DNA of 49,639 nt from a virus: positions 1 through 49,639 of IMG/VR virus record IMGVR_UViG_3300027842_000203; one strand, 5' to 3'. The stretch's first letter is position 1; every line of letters starts with the position of its first letter. Under the pieces are notes generated by a model. It saw only the letters and a list, made by a program, of their open reading frames with translations, searched no databases and was not told the origin of the DNA. Of the stretch, positions 29,282 to 38,128 are shown in pieces. Position numbers and translations under genes: made by a program.

Positions 29282-30922
29282 TTGGGGCTGATCGCATCTC
29301 TGTTTCGCGCAGAGGTCTACGACACTTCGCCATTCTCCGATTTCTGGTATCAGCCTATCGGGGTCGATTCAGCGGCCGGGATCCGCGTCACTCCGGATTC
29401 GGCCATGCGCTCGGAGGCTGTATTCTCCTGCGTCCGGGTTCGTGCGGAAACGCTGGCCTCGCTGCCTCTGATCGTCTATAAGCGGCTGCCCGATGGCGGG
29501 AAAGAACGGGCTTCGAACCACCCGCTTTACAGAGTGCTGCACGATCAGCCTAACAGCTGGCAGACCTCGCTCGAATTTCGGGAGATGTCGAACGCTCATC
29601 TCGATCTTCGCGGCAATGCTTATGCCCAGATTCTTCCTGGTCCCAACGGCCCGATTGATCAGCTGGTGCCTCTGCATCCTGACCGTGTGCAGGCCAAGCG
29701 CTATACCGATGGCAGTTTTGATTACACGGTGCGCAAGTTAGACGGAAGCACCGAGACCTTGCAGCCGCAGGAGATGCTGCATATCCGCGGGTGGTCTTTG
29801 GATGGAATTGTGGGGCTAAGTCCGATCAGCGTAGTGCGCGAAGCTGTAGGCATCGATCTCGGTCTACAGGATTTTGCGGCGCGATTCATCAAGAACGATG
29901 CCAGTCCGGGGATGATTCTGGAGCATCCCGCGAAGCTGAGTCCGGAAGCATATGCCCGCGTCCGTGAATCTTTCCAGGAGCGGCAGACCGGAGCCAATCG
30001 GGGAAAGACCGCCATTCTCGAAGAGGGAATGAAGGCCAATAAGCTGGGCATGACCAACAAAGATGCTCAATTTTTGGAGGCCCGCAAATACCAGAAGACT
30101 GGAATCGCCGCTATCTACCGCGTGCCGCCGCACATGATCGGCGAACTCGAGCGGGCTACGCATTCGAACATTGAGCATCAGGGCATCGAGTTCACGGTTT
30201 ACACCATGCTCCCGATCGCCAAGCGCTGGGAGCAAGCCATCTCGCGCGATCTGTTCTTCCAGCTGCCTAATGATGACAACGAATACTTCGCTGAATTCCT
30301 CATGGACGGCCTCAACCGCGGCGACATGGACAGCCGTTATACGGCCTACGCCATCGGGATCAACTGGGGATGGCTCTGTCCGAATGATGTACGCCGACTC
30401 GAAAACATGAATCCCATTGCCGGCGGGGATATCTATCTGCGGCCGTTGAACATGACGCCGGCGGGGAGCCGTGGACCGGATCCATCGCTGCCGACCGAGG
30501 AAGATGGGGAAGAACAACCCGGCGATGCGCCGCCCCAAGATACAGGCGATGAAGAGCAGCAGACGGCCCGGACGCAGCGCACCAGGCTCCTGGCTCTCGC
30601 GGAATCGGCTGCAGCGCGCATGATGAGAAAGGAATCCTCGGCGTTAAAGCGGCTTCTGCAAAAACATCGCAGCGGGATTTCGAATGGCGGCGGCCGTGAA
30701 GAGTTCTGCAGCGAGATCTCAGGGTTTTATGAGGCCCATGCCCGCGTGATCGCCGATGCGCTGCGCATCCCCGAGGCCCGCGCTTTCGCTTTCTGCACAC
30801 AGAACGCTGCTCAGATTATGCCCTCGGCTCGGACCGGTGATTGGAGCAAAGTGGAAAGCAAGATCCTGATGAATGAGGGCCGTGCTCGAGACCTGGCCCA
30901 GATCGCCGTGGAGGTTTTGTAA
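29282..30922 (+). CDS. Portal protein (HK97 family)
   Basis: 546 residues from TTG 29282, with ggaaggg upstream; no ATG fits. SEAVFSCVRVRAETLASLPL, RGWSLDGIVGLSPISV and NPIAGG identify the Phage_portal family (PF04860). It forms the dodecameric ring at the head vertex through which DNA enters. The C-terminal 130 residues are an extra helical region following an acidic Pro/Glu/Asp linker (PTEEDGEEQPGD). ATG of the protease gene overlaps its stop. Confidence 0.92.
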   Translation: MGLIASLFRAEVYDTSPFSDFWYQPIGVDSAAGIRVTPDSAMRSEAVFSCVRVRAETLASLPLIVYKRLPDGGKERASNHPLYRVLHDQPNSWQTSLEFREMSNAHLDLRGNAYAQILPGPNGPIDQLVPLHPDRVQAKRYTDGSFDYTVRKLDGSTETLQPQEMLHIRGWSLDGIVGLSPISVVREAVGIDLGLQDFAARFIKNDASPGMILEHPAKLSPEAYARVRESFQERQTGANRGKTAILEEGMKANKLGMTNKDAQFLEARKYQKTGIAAIYRVPPHMIGELERATHSNIEHQGIEFTVYTMLPIAKRWEQAISRDLFFQLPNDDNEYFAEFLMDGLNRGDMDSRYTAYAIGINWGWLCPNDVRRLENMNPIAGGDIYLRPLNMTPAGSRGPDPSLPTEEDGEEQPGDAPPQDTGDEEQQTARTQRTRLLALAESAAARMMRKESSALKRLLQKHRSGISNGGGREEFCSEISGFYEAHARVIADALRIPEARAFAFCTQNAAQIMPSARTGDWSKVESKILMNEGRARDLAQIAVEVL

Positions 30923-32016
30923 TGAACTATTCCCGAATTCTAAAAGCATTTTATTCCTCAACCTGGGCGATCCTGCCGGAGAAATATGCGGCGATCAAGG
31001 CGCTGATCGAACTCCGTGCCCGCGGCGAGTATGTAAGCGAAGAACAGATTGCGGCCGTCCGCGCAGCGACTAGGCCTTCACCGCGGACCGCCGGCAATAT
31101 CGCTGTGATTCCCGTGTATGGAGTGCTTTGCTACCGCGCCAACATGTTCTCTGATTTCAGCGGCGGCACTTCGGTGCAGCAGCTCACGAAGACCTTTCGC
31201 CAATGCCTGGCGGACGATAATACCAAGGCCATCATCTTTGACGTCGATTCCCCTGGCGGTGACGTCGATGGTATCCAGGAATTTGCAGACGAAATTTTCA
31301 ATGCGCGGGGCCAGAAAAAGATGGTCGCCGTGGTCAACACGCTGGCCGCCAGCGCGGCCTATTGGCTGGCGAGTTCAGCTGAAGAACTTGTGGTGACTCC
31401 ATCGGGAATGGTGGGCAGCATCGGCGTGTTTACCACGCATGAAGACATTTCCAAGATGGATGAAGCCATGGGCCTAAAGGTGACCTATATCAGCGCCGGG
31501 AAATACAAGACCGAGGGCAATCCTGATGAGCCGCTCAGTCCCGAGGCGCAGGCTGCTATCCAGGCAAATGTCGACAGCTACTACAACGCCTTCGTGAATG
31601 CGGTGGCACGCAATCGCGGAGTTGCTGCGAACGACGTGCGCAACGGGTTCGGCGAAGGCCGTGTGGTAGTGGCCAAAGACGCGCTGAAAATGAAAATGGT
31701 CGATAAGATCGCGACCTTCGATCAGACCCTCGCCCGTTTCGGCGCCAGCGGCCAGGTGAAGCCGATGAATACGGCCGAGACGGAGAGCCCGACAATTCAG
31801 GCGGCCGATAAGCCCGACCCCGAAGACGGAGAAGATCCGGATGAGTGCATGTGCAAATGCCAGGCCTGCATTAAAGGCGAGCACGCGCAATGCATGGAAC
31901 TGCAATGCGATGACGCCTATTGCAAGGAGCAGGGCTGCCCGCAGCAGGGCCAAGGGAACGCCGCATCGATCGCACTGAAACATCGCCGCCGGCGTACGGA
32001 GATGGCATCTCTCTAA
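30922..32016 (+). CDS. S49-type prohead protease with Cys-rich tail
   Basis: 364 residues. The SppA/S49 core runs from about residue 58 to 290: FDVDSPGGDVDG, NTLAASAAYWLAS with nucleophile Ser 144, GSIGVF, and the general-base Lys in AGKYKTEGN. Such proteases mature capsid, scaffold or portal in HK97-type heads. The last 60 residues carry eight cysteines (CMCKCQAC, HAQC, QC, YC, GC), not usual for the family, which may bind metal or scaffold partners. Follows portal directly. Confidence 0.88.
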   Translation: MNYSRILKAFYSSTWAILPEKYAAIKALIELRARGEYVSEEQIAAVRAATRPSPRTAGNIAVIPVYGVLCYRANMFSDFSGGTSVQQLTKTFRQCLADDNTKAIIFDVDSPGGDVDGIQEFADEIFNARGQKKMVAVVNTLAASAAYWLASSAEELVVTPSGMVGSIGVFTTHEDISKMDEAMGLKVTYISAGKYKTEGNPDEPLSPEAQAAIQANVDSYYNAFVNAVARNRGVAANDVRNGFGEGRVVVAKDALKMKMVDKIATFDQTLARFGASGQVKPMNTAETESPTIQAADKPDPEDGEDPDECMCKCQACIKGEHAQCMELQCDDAYCKEQGCPQQGQGNAASIALKHRRRRTEMASL

Positions 32017-32154
32017 AGAATTTCAACAACAAGTTCCAAGGCTGATCGCCGCGCCGTTGCGCGATGTGATGCCGGACCGCGTCCTGGAAATGGAAGCCCG
32101 TCGGCTCGCCTTTCGCAGGTGCCAATCGAAAAAACCGAAAGGAAAAAAAGAACC
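32017..32154 (+). other. Leader between protease and capsid
   Basis: No convincing gene. An in-frame GTG at 32119 opens into the capsid gene, but ATG 32155 has the better site (aaaggaaaaaaagaacc). The leader is 138 bases long and otherwise featureless. Confidence 0.45.
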
Positions 32155-33819
32155 ATGAAACAGCGTTATTTCAAAAGCATGGGCGAGAAGCGCAAGTTCT
32201 TTAACAACGTGCGCTATTTCGGGGGCACCCGGAATATCGCCATCACGGGCCTGGGCCTGATGCCGGCACTCGGCATCCTGGGCGCGGTCATTGTGGCTGT
32301 GATCGTGCTCGCCGGTCTCTTCGGCGGGTCGCATCCGGTCGAAACTGCTTCTGCGGTCAAGCATCACGGTGGACTTCTCACTGCCATGGGCATGTTGGCC
32401 TTTGGCGCCGTAGCCGTGCTCGATCCGCGAACCTTGATCCAGGAGAAAGTCAATCTGGCTAAAGAGAATCGCGCCTTGATTGATGCTGCGGAGAAAGACA
32501 ATCGGGATCTCACGGCCGAGGAAGATGCTAAGTATAAGGCGAACCTCGAAAAGATGAAATCCCTCACCACGCGCATCGAACGCATCCAGGAGCAGCGCGA
32601 AGTAGAAGCGACTACGCAGCGGACCGAGGCTTTGCCTGCGAATAATCCCGGCAATGTGCGCGCCGGAGATTTCGGCGCCAGCGCCGAAGTGTTGGACAAA
32701 CCTAAATTCAAGACTTTCGGCGAGCAGCTCCTGGCCGTGGCCCGTTTCCGTCAAACCGGAGGCATCAACCGCGATCCACGTTTGATTGCTGAAGGCAGCC
32801 CTGAAGCTTTGGCTACCATCGTGGATGGATTTATGGCTACAGGGATGACCGAGCAGCAGGCTTACAAAGCTGCAGCTGGTTTAAACGAGTCGGTACCGGC
32901 AGAGGGCGGCTTCCTGGTCCAGGGAGATCTCGCGGCCGGTCTTCTCCAGCGAACCTATGAAACCGGCGAAATCTTGAGCCTGATGCCCAATCCGATCGAG
33001 ATCTCGAGTCCGGCGAATCGGGTAAGCGTTAATGGGATTGATGAGCAGAGCCGGGCCAATGGGTCGCGGTTCGGCGGTGTGCAGGCCTTCTGGTCGAATG
33101 AAGCCGGCACGCTCAGCGCCACCAAGCCCAAGTTCCGGCGCATCGAATTGGTGCTCAACAAACTGATCGCGCTCTGCTATGCCACCGATGAAATGGTGGC
33201 GGATGCCGCGGTCATGGAGTCGATCATCAACACCGTGTTCCCGCTGGAATTCTCGTTCCGGATTGAGGACGCGCTCTTCAACGGAACCGGCAATGGACAG
33301 CCGCTGGGCTTCCTGAACTCGCCGGCGCTGGTCGTAGTGGCCAAAGAATCCGGCCAGGCTGCCAGCACGGTGGTCGCGGCCAACGTCATGAAGATGTGGG
33401 GTCGCTGCTGGGGACGTTCGCGGCGTAACGCGGTCTGGTGCATCGATCAATCGATCGAGCAACAGATGTATCAGTTCACCATTACCTCGACCGGTGTCTC
33501 GGTTCCGATCTACCTGCCGAACAACAGCTTGTCCGGTTCGCCTTACGGCACGCTGTTTGGACGGCCGGTGGTCCCGACCGAGTACAACGCCGCTCTGACC
33601 AACCAGGGCGATATTACGCTGGTGGACTTCTCGCAGATGGCCTTCGCGCGCAAGAGCGTGCTCCAGGCCGCGAGCTCCATGCACGTCAACTTCCTGACCG
33701 ATGAGATGGCCTACCGCTTCACCATGCGGTTGGACGCTCAGCCGAGCTGGAACACCGCGCTGACCCCGAAGAACGCCGGGCCGACGCTCTCGCCCTATGT
33801 AACCCTGGCTGCGCGGTAA
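32155..33819 (+). CDS. Major capsid protein (HK97 fold) with hydrophobic N-terminus
   Basis: 554 residues from ATG 32155. Residues 195-554 match the HK97 major capsid family (PF05065): GGFLVQGDLAAGLLQRTYETGEIL, IINTVFPLEFSFRIEDALFNGTGNGQPLGFLN, and the late PVVPTEYNAALTNQGDITLVDF. Residues 94-150 are the coiled delta domain. Upstream of it are two hydrophobic stretches (32-57 and 73-89), which are unusual for a capsid. It forms the head shell. The protease gene precedes it and a strong terminator follows. Confidence 0.93.
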   Translation: MKQRYFKSMGEKRKFFNNVRYFGGTRNIAITGLGLMPALGILGAVIVAVIVLAGLFGGSHPVETASAVKHHGGLLTAMGMLAFGAVAVLDPRTLIQEKVNLAKENRALIDAAEKDNRDLTAEEDAKYKANLEKMKSLTTRIERIQEQREVEATTQRTEALPANNPGNVRAGDFGASAEVLDKPKFKTFGEQLLAVARFRQTGGINRDPRLIAEGSPEALATIVDGFMATGMTEQQAYKAAAGLNESVPAEGGFLVQGDLAAGLLQRTYETGEILSLMPNPIEISSPANRVSVNGIDEQSRANGSRFGGVQAFWSNEAGTLSATKPKFRRIELVLNKLIALCYATDEMVADAAVMESIINTVFPLEFSFRIEDALFNGTGNGQPLGFLNSPALVVVAKESGQAASTVVAANVMKMWGRCWGRSRRNAVWCIDQSIEQQMYQFTITSTGVSVPIYLPNNSLSGSPYGTLFGRPVVPTEYNAALTNQGDITLVDFSQMAFARKSVLQAASSMHVNFLTDEMAYRFTMRLDAQPSWNTALTPKNAGPTLSPYVTLAAR

Positions 33820-33838
33820 TCCTGCGCTCCTTATCCGA

Positions 33839-33860
33839 GGGAGGCGCGGGCCTCCCTTTT
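33839..33860 (+). terminator. Rho-independent terminator after capsid
   Basis: GGGAGGC (33839-33845), loop GCGG, GCCTCCC (33850-33856), then TTTT. Extends by an A-T pair. Lies 19 bases after the capsid stop. Probably reduces transcription of downstream genes relative to capsid. Confidence 0.85.
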
Positions 33861-33886
33861 GAAGATCGATTCTCAGGAGAAATTCA

Positions 33887-34372
33887 ATGAAAGGGATTTA
33901 TACCGCACAGCAGGAGCACGTGGCTTCTGTCATCGCCCCGGTCGATTTCACCGGCGGCAAAACCGGACGCTGGCTGTCGCTCGCCAAACACGAGCACATC
34001 ACGTTCATTCTGAGTATCGGCGTATCCGCGGCCGCCCCGACTGCGCTGCTGGTCAAAGGTGCACAGGATTCATCGGGAACGAACGCCGCCGCCATCGCTT
34101 TCGATCTGTTCACGGCGGAGACCGCGACCGTCGATCTGCTTTCCACAAAGCAGCGCATGACCACCTCCGGATACACCACGATTTCGGCCAATGACGATAT
34201 TTTCTATGTCATCGAAGTCGATGCCTCCGATGTGGCCGCGCAACTCGGCGAGAGCTTCAACCACGTCACCGTTAACGTGACAAACGTCACCAACTCAGTG
34301 ATCGCATCCTGCGTTGCCATTTTGAGCGGCGCGCGCTTTGCCGGCGATCAGAGCCCGAGCGTCAACGTCTAA
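33887..34372 (+). CDS. Head-associated protein, decoration-like
   Basis: 161 residues from ATG 33887 with a caggagaaa site. Ser/Thr/Ala/Val-rich, beta-rich, with VTVNVTNVTNSVIASC near the C-terminus. Placed between capsid and connector genes, where head decoration or stabilising proteins lie. No family is recognised with certainty. Confidence 0.55.
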   Translation: MKGIYTAQQEHVASVIAPVDFTGGKTGRWLSLAKHEHITFILSIGVSAAAPTALLVKGAQDSSGTNAAAIAFDLFTAETATVDLLSTKQRMTTSGYTTISANDDIFYVIEVDASDVAAQLGESFNHVTVNVTNVTNSVIASCVAILSGARFAGDQSPSVNV

Positions 34373-34388
34373 ACCCTTAACCTTGAAA

Positions 34389-34414
34389 CGGGCTCCGGTG
34401 CAAACCGGGGCCCG
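34389..34414 (+). terminator. GNRA hairpin terminator-like element
   Basis: CGGGCTCCGGT, GCAA tetraloop, ACCGGGGCCCG: 11 pairs with one G-U. Followed by GTTCTTCC and a TTTTT nine bases on. Stem is strong, and the U-tract is moderate. Lies 16 bases after the preceding stop. Confidence 0.7.
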
Positions 34415-34451
34415 GTTCTTCCAAGCTTTTTCCAGGAAAGCAGGATTCCCG

Positions 34452-34679
34452 ATGTACGTGCGAATGAACGTAGGAGCCTACAAGGGCGAGATCCGCGGTC
34501 CCTTCACCGTGGACATCGCCAGGAATCTGATCGCCACGGGCCAGGCAGTTGAAGCCAAGACCGTTGACGGCAAGATCGCGGTACCCATCGACGAGTCGCA
34601 GGAAGTGGCGGCGGAAACCGCCGAAGTAAAGAGTTCTGAGCAGGTCCATCACAAGAACAAGGCGAGATCGGCGAAGTGA
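34452..34679 (+). CDS. Small hypothetical head-region protein
   Basis: 75 residues from ATG 34452. Begins MYVRMNVGAYKGEIRGPFTVDIARNLIATGQA, then a charged tail. A helix-strand N-terminal domain and polar C-terminus; no family recognised. GTGA-coupled to the connector gene. Confidence 0.55.
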   Translation: MYVRMNVGAYKGEIRGPFTVDIARNLIATGQAVEAKTVDGKIAVPIDESQEVAAETAEVKSSEQVHHKNKARSAK

Positions 34680-35356
34680 GCTTTCTCGGGTCGGAGCTTA
34701 CAACCAAACTGATCACGCCGCCAACCGCCGAGCCGGTGACACTGGCTGAGGCCTGCGGTCATCTGAAGATTGGCGTCGGCTCGGACGATACCTACGTAAC
34801 GGGCCTGATCACGGCGGCCCGGGTCTATGCGGAGATGTTCACGCGCCGCGCGTTCCTTACCCAGGAGTGGGAGCAGTACTTCCACAGTTTCCCACGGGCT
34901 GGGATATTTCCCGATCGCCATCAGCTTCAATATAGCGAGCATGCCCATCATTGGTTCATCCGGCTGCTCAGACCGCCGCTGCAAACAGTCGAATTCATCA
35001 AATATGTCGACACCGGCGGCAATGTGGTCACCTTGGATCCATCGCTCTATGTCGTTTATACGCAGAGCGAACCTGCACGCATCTCCCCGATCTTCGGCGG
35101 ATTCTGGCCGCCGACGCGAATCACCGGGACCGCGGCCAATCCCTTTCCTGTCACCGTGCGGCATAAATCAGGATTTGGGGATACCGCATCAGCCGCATTG
35201 TCGGCCGAGCCGAAGTTTCAGGTGGTGAAGACCTTCATCATGCAGGCGATTGGCCACTGGTATTACAACCGTGAGCCGGTGGTCGCCGGAAGCGTGAGCG
35301 AGCTTCCACACCACATGAAGAACCTGCTTTATTGCCTGGTCTGCGATGAGTTCTAA
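34676..35356 (+). CDS. Head-tail connector (phiE125 gp8 family)
   Basis: 226 residues from GTG 34676. PPTAEPVTLAEACGHLKIG, DDTYVTGLITAARVYAEMFTRRAF, LRPPLQTVEFIKYVD and the late FIMQAIGHWYYNREPV are the family pattern (phage conserved protein of phiE125 gp8 type, HK97 gp6-like). It joins the portal ring to the tail. The length is typical. Confidence 0.85.
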   Translation: MSFLGSELTTKLITPPTAEPVTLAEACGHLKIGVGSDDTYVTGLITAARVYAEMFTRRAFLTQEWEQYFHSFPRAGIFPDRHQLQYSEHAHHWFIRLLRPPLQTVEFIKYVDTGGNVVTLDPSLYVVYTQSEPARISPIFGGFWPPTRITGTAANPFPVTVRHKSGFGDTASAALSAEPKFQVVKTFIMQAIGHWYYNREPVVAGSVSELPHHMKNLLYCLVCDEF

Positions 35357-35558
35357 AGCGGCCGCAGCAGAAGTGACGCTCTCGCTGGATGATTTTCATG
35401 GAGGGCCGCAAGTGATGGAGATTCTTGCTGAACGCATCCGAGAAGCAAAGGTGACCGTGGTTGTGGCCAAAGCTATGACGGGCAATGCCGAGCTCAGGAT
35501 TCACGGCTGGTTGGAGGAGCACGGTGCAGTCTCCGTGGAGTTCAGAAAAACGAGATGA
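35346..35558 (+). CDS. Small hypothetical head-tail protein
   Basis: 70 residues from ATG 35346, overlapping the previous gene by 11 bases. Helix plus two strands (VMEILAERIREAKVTVVVAKAM). No family recognised. ATGA-coupled to the joining protein. Confidence 0.5.
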   Translation: MSSKAAAAEVTLSLDDFHGGPQVMEILAERIREAKVTVVVAKAMTGNAELRIHGWLEEHGAVSVEFRKTR

Positions 35559-35938
35559 ACCCCGCTCGCCTTTCCACAGGGAAGCGTCACGCTCCCATCG
35601 GTTCAAAGACCAGCCAGGTACAGCTTCAGCGACGCACAGGGCCCCCGGATGCCTATGGCCAGCCGAGCACGACCTTTACCACCTATGCGACGGTCTTTGC
35701 CCGCGTGCGCTCTCTCGGCGGCTCGGAATTATTCAAGAGCCAAGAGATGGCGCCGGAGGTTACTCACGAAATATCGCTCGATTGGTTCCAGGGCTTAACC
35801 GATTCGATTACGCAGCTCGATTGCGTATTGCTGTCGGACGGCACAATTCTCGACATCGCCTATCCCAATTATTCCGAGAATCATCTCGACGATATCGTCC
35901 TGCTCTGCAAGCAACGTCTGGGTTCAACCGCCAAATAA
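35555..35938 (+). CDS. Head-tail joining / head closure protein
   Basis: 127 residues. Contains VQLQRRTGPPDAYGQPSTTFTTYATVFARV, then EISLDWFQGLTDSITQLDCVLLSDGTILDI: the beta-barrel pattern of the Phage_H_T_join family (PF05521). It seals the head and accepts the tail. Confidence 0.85.
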   Translation: MNPARLSTGKRHAPIGSKTSQVQLQRRTGPPDAYGQPSTTFTTYATVFARVRSLGGSELFKSQEMAPEVTHEISLDWFQGLTDSITQLDCVLLSDGTILDIAYPNYSENHLDDIVLLCKQRLGSTAK

Positions 35939-35982
35939 CTTTCCGGTTTTCCAATTTCCAACGAAGCGAGGAATAAAACACC

Positions 35983-36342
35983 ATGCCTGCACCGACCAAC
36001 ATCAACGTACAGATTCCGCTCGGGGCCTATCCCGGGACCGTGGGCGCACTGGCTCTTGACCTGCTCATGACCGCCGCCGACGTCACCAACGGCAACAGCT
36101 TTCAGATCACCGGCCGCGAAATCCTGATCGTTTGGAATAGCGACGTTTCCGGACATCACTTCACATTGTCCAGCGTGGCCGACAAAAAAGGCCGCTCCGG
36201 CGATGTCTCCGCCTACGCCATCGCTGCCGGCGTGATCTCGGCATTCAACTTCAACGGCACAGAAGGCTGGTCGCAGGGCACCGGCGTATGCAACATCTCC
36301 GCCGATAACGCCCTGGTCAAGTTCGCGATCCTGCGCTACTAG
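35983..36342 (+). CDS. Hypothetical structural protein
   Basis: 119 residues from ATG 35983 with aagcgagg upstream. Beta-rich; contains a LSSVADKKGRSGDVSAY loop. Location between the closure protein and the gp10-like gene suggests a virion role. Not recognised. Confidence 0.55.
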   Translation: MPAPTNINVQIPLGAYPGTVGALALDLLMTAADVTNGNSFQITGREILIVWNSDVSGHHFTLSSVADKKGRSGDVSAYAIAAGVISAFNFNGTEGWSQGTGVCNISADNALVKFAILRY

Positions 36343-36351
36343 AACAGGCGG

Positions 36352-36813
36352 ATGGCGAACAACGTCAAGGTCGTAGGCCTCACGGAGCTGGGCGCCGCGC
36401 TCGATCTCCTTCCCCGTAAGATTGAGCAAGAGTACATTCGCACAGCGGTCAAGAAAGGCGCAGAGGTGATCCGCGCCGATGCCGAAGCGCGCGCGCCCAA
36501 GCTCTCCGGAGATATGGCCAGCAAGATCACGGTCAAGACCTTGACTTCGCGCTTCAAAGGCACGTTCACGGCCATCATCGGCGTGCGCTTCATGCGACTG
36601 CTGGCCAGCTTCGGACGGCATGGACACGCGCCCAGCTCCGAGGATCCCGGCATCTATTCGCGGTTCGTCGAAGAAGGACGCCCGGGGAAGGGCGGACACA
36701 CCCACCAGGAGGCGCATCCGTTCATCGGCCCGGCGTTCGATGCCAAGACGGCCGAGGCCGAGCAGGTTGTCGCTGATGAACTGAAGCGGCAACTCGGCGG
36801 CCTGGTGAGCTGA
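36352..36813 (+). CDS. HK97 gp10-like neck/tail-completion protein
   Basis: 153 residues. GLTELGAALDLLPRKIEQEYIRTAVKKGAEVIRADAEARAPKLSGDM and the FVEEG...GGHTHQEAHPFIGPAFD ending match the HK97-gp10 family (PF04883). It acts in head-tail connection. Confidence 0.85.
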   Translation: MANNVKVVGLTELGAALDLLPRKIEQEYIRTAVKKGAEVIRADAEARAPKLSGDMASKITVKTLTSRFKGTFTAIIGVRFMRLLASFGRHGHAPSSEDPGIYSRFVEEGRPGKGGHTHQEAHPFIGPAFDAKTAEAEQVVADELKRQLGGLVS

Positions 36814-36820
36814 TCACGCG

Positions 36821-37222
36821 ATGCTTCCCGATCTGGTCGCTTTCCTCAATGCGAACACAGGCGTAAATACACTGATCGCAGGTCGCCTCACGCCTGGCAT
36901 TCTCGACGAAGCCTCGCCGTTGCCTGCCCTGACCTATACGGTACTCGACGAGAAGCGCGAGCACGCGATCGATGGGACCTACACCGGATTCCATCCCGTG
37001 CAGATGGAGTTCGAATGCTGGGCAGCCACCTACTCCGACGCCGTCGCGCTCTCTGCCGCCGTGATCGCCGCGATCGATGGCGTAAACAACACCACCATGG
37101 GAACCACAAAGATTCAGGGAATCCTGGTGGAGAGCGAAAGCGATCGCGACCGCGAAGTCTACGGAACCCGCCGCCAGTACTGCCACGCGCTCGACGTGCT
37201 GGTCATGTACGGCGACTCGTAA
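36821..37222 (+). CDS. Tail terminator-like protein (DUF3168)
   Basis: 133 residues. Contains LNANTGVNTLIAGRLTPGILDEASPLPALTYTVLDEKRE and QMEFECWAATYSDAVALSAAVIAAIDG, the pattern of DUF3168 (PF11367) tail-completion proteins. It caps the tail tube. Confidence 0.85.
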   Translation: MLPDLVAFLNANTGVNTLIAGRLTPGILDEASPLPALTYTVLDEKREHAIDGTYTGFHPVQMEFECWAATYSDAVALSAAVIAAIDGVNNTTMGTTKIQGILVESESDRDREVYGTRRQYCHALDVLVMYGDS

Positions 37223-37238
37223 AGTTTAGGAGGAAACA

Positions 37239-37655
37239 ATGAGCAATTCATTTGCGGCAATCGGAACTGTTTTTCAGAAGAAGAACACGACCGATGTGTC
37301 CTACGTCCACATCGCTGAGGTTATCAGCATCAACTGGGCTAACGTAAAGCTCGATCTGATCGACGTCACCAACATGGACTCCACCGGCTTCTACCGTGAA
37401 TTCCTGCCCACGCTGTTCGATGGCGGCGAGATCTCGTTCGAGCTGAACTACCTTCCCCAGGATGCTACGCAGCAGGCGCTCAAGACTGATTACGACGCGC
37501 GCACGCTGCTGAACATGCAGCTGGTGCTGCCCAGTTCGCTCGGAACCTGGAGCTTCACCGGCTACATTCAGGAGATGGGCAAAGTGCTCGAGATCGACAA
37601 GCAGGCCAAGCAGTCGGTGAAAGTCAAAGTCACCGGCAAGCCCACCTTCGCATAA
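37239..37655 (+). CDS. Major tail tube protein
   Basis: 138 residues from ATG 37239, with a taggaggaaac site. HIAEVISINWANVKLDLIDVTNMDSTGFYREFLPT and the FELNYLP and KVTGKP segments fit lambda V/tail tube type proteins. Strong ribosome site and a terminator after it suggest high expression. Confidence 0.82.
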   Translation: MSNSFAAIGTVFQKKNTTDVSYVHIAEVISINWANVKLDLIDVTNMDSTGFYREFLPTLFDGGEISFELNYLPQDATQQALKTDYDARTLLNMQLVLPSSLGTWSFTGYIQEMGKVLEIDKQAKQSVKVKVTGKPTFA

Positions 37656-37690
37656 TCCGTTTTTCCTTGGTTGCCTGTTGCCTCCTTGAA

Positions 37691-37738
37691 AGGGGCGGTC
37701 CGGGTATGGACCCTGCCGCCCCTGCTTCTCATTTTTTT
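37691..37738 (+). terminator. Terminator-like hairpin after tail tube
   Basis: Arms AGGGGCGG (37691-37698) and CCGCCCCT (37716-37723) with partly paired interior (GGT/ACC), then TTTTTTT at 37732-37738. The U-tract is eight bases from the stem, so strength is uncertain. Placed between the tail tube and chaperone genes. Confidence 0.65.
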
Positions 37739-37750
37739 GATAGGAGAACC

Positions 37751-38128
37751 ATGCCTGATCCAACAGTTCCAATTGTAGAAATCAATCTCGATCGCGTGCG
37801 GCACCTGGTGCTGGACTTCAACGCTCTGGCGGCGGCTGAAGAGGTGCTGAAGGAAAGCGTTCTCAGCACGGACTTCTGGAAGTCCATCTCCGCGAAAAAG
37901 CTGCTGGTCCTGGTGTGGGCCGGGCTGCTCGATGAAGATCCCAATATCACGCTCGATCAGGTCAAGAGCTTGCTGCGCCGGCGCAACACCGCTCCCATTG
38001 TCCAAAAGATCATGGAGGCCTGGGGGGTGGCCTCACCTGAGCCGGACCCTACGCAGAGAGCGGACCGGTCCTCTCCTGGCTCGAACTCTGGGCCATCGGG
38101 CGGTACGACCTCCGTCTTACCGAACTAG
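37751..38128 (+). CDS. Tail assembly chaperone (G-like)
   Basis: 125 residues from ATG 37751, with a taggagaacc site. VEINLDRVRHLVLDFNALAAAEEVL and ISAKKLLVLVWAGLLDEDPNITLDQVKSLL are typical of the first chaperone of siphovirus tails. The C-terminus, DPTQRADRSSPGSNSGPSGG, is unlike a domain and probably reflects a region that is mainly bypassed by frameshifting. Confidence 0.78.
   Translation: MPDPTVPIVEINLDRVRHLVLDFNALAAAEEVLKESVLSTDFWKSISAKKLLVLVWAGLLDEDPNITLDQVKSLLRRRNTAPIVQKIMEAWGVASPEPDPTQRADRSSPGSNSGPSGGTTSVLPN

Noticed and set aside
38022-38027. GGGGGG run as the chaperone slippery site
   Set aside because: A -1 shift here runs into a TGA at 38038-38040, before the conserved second half.
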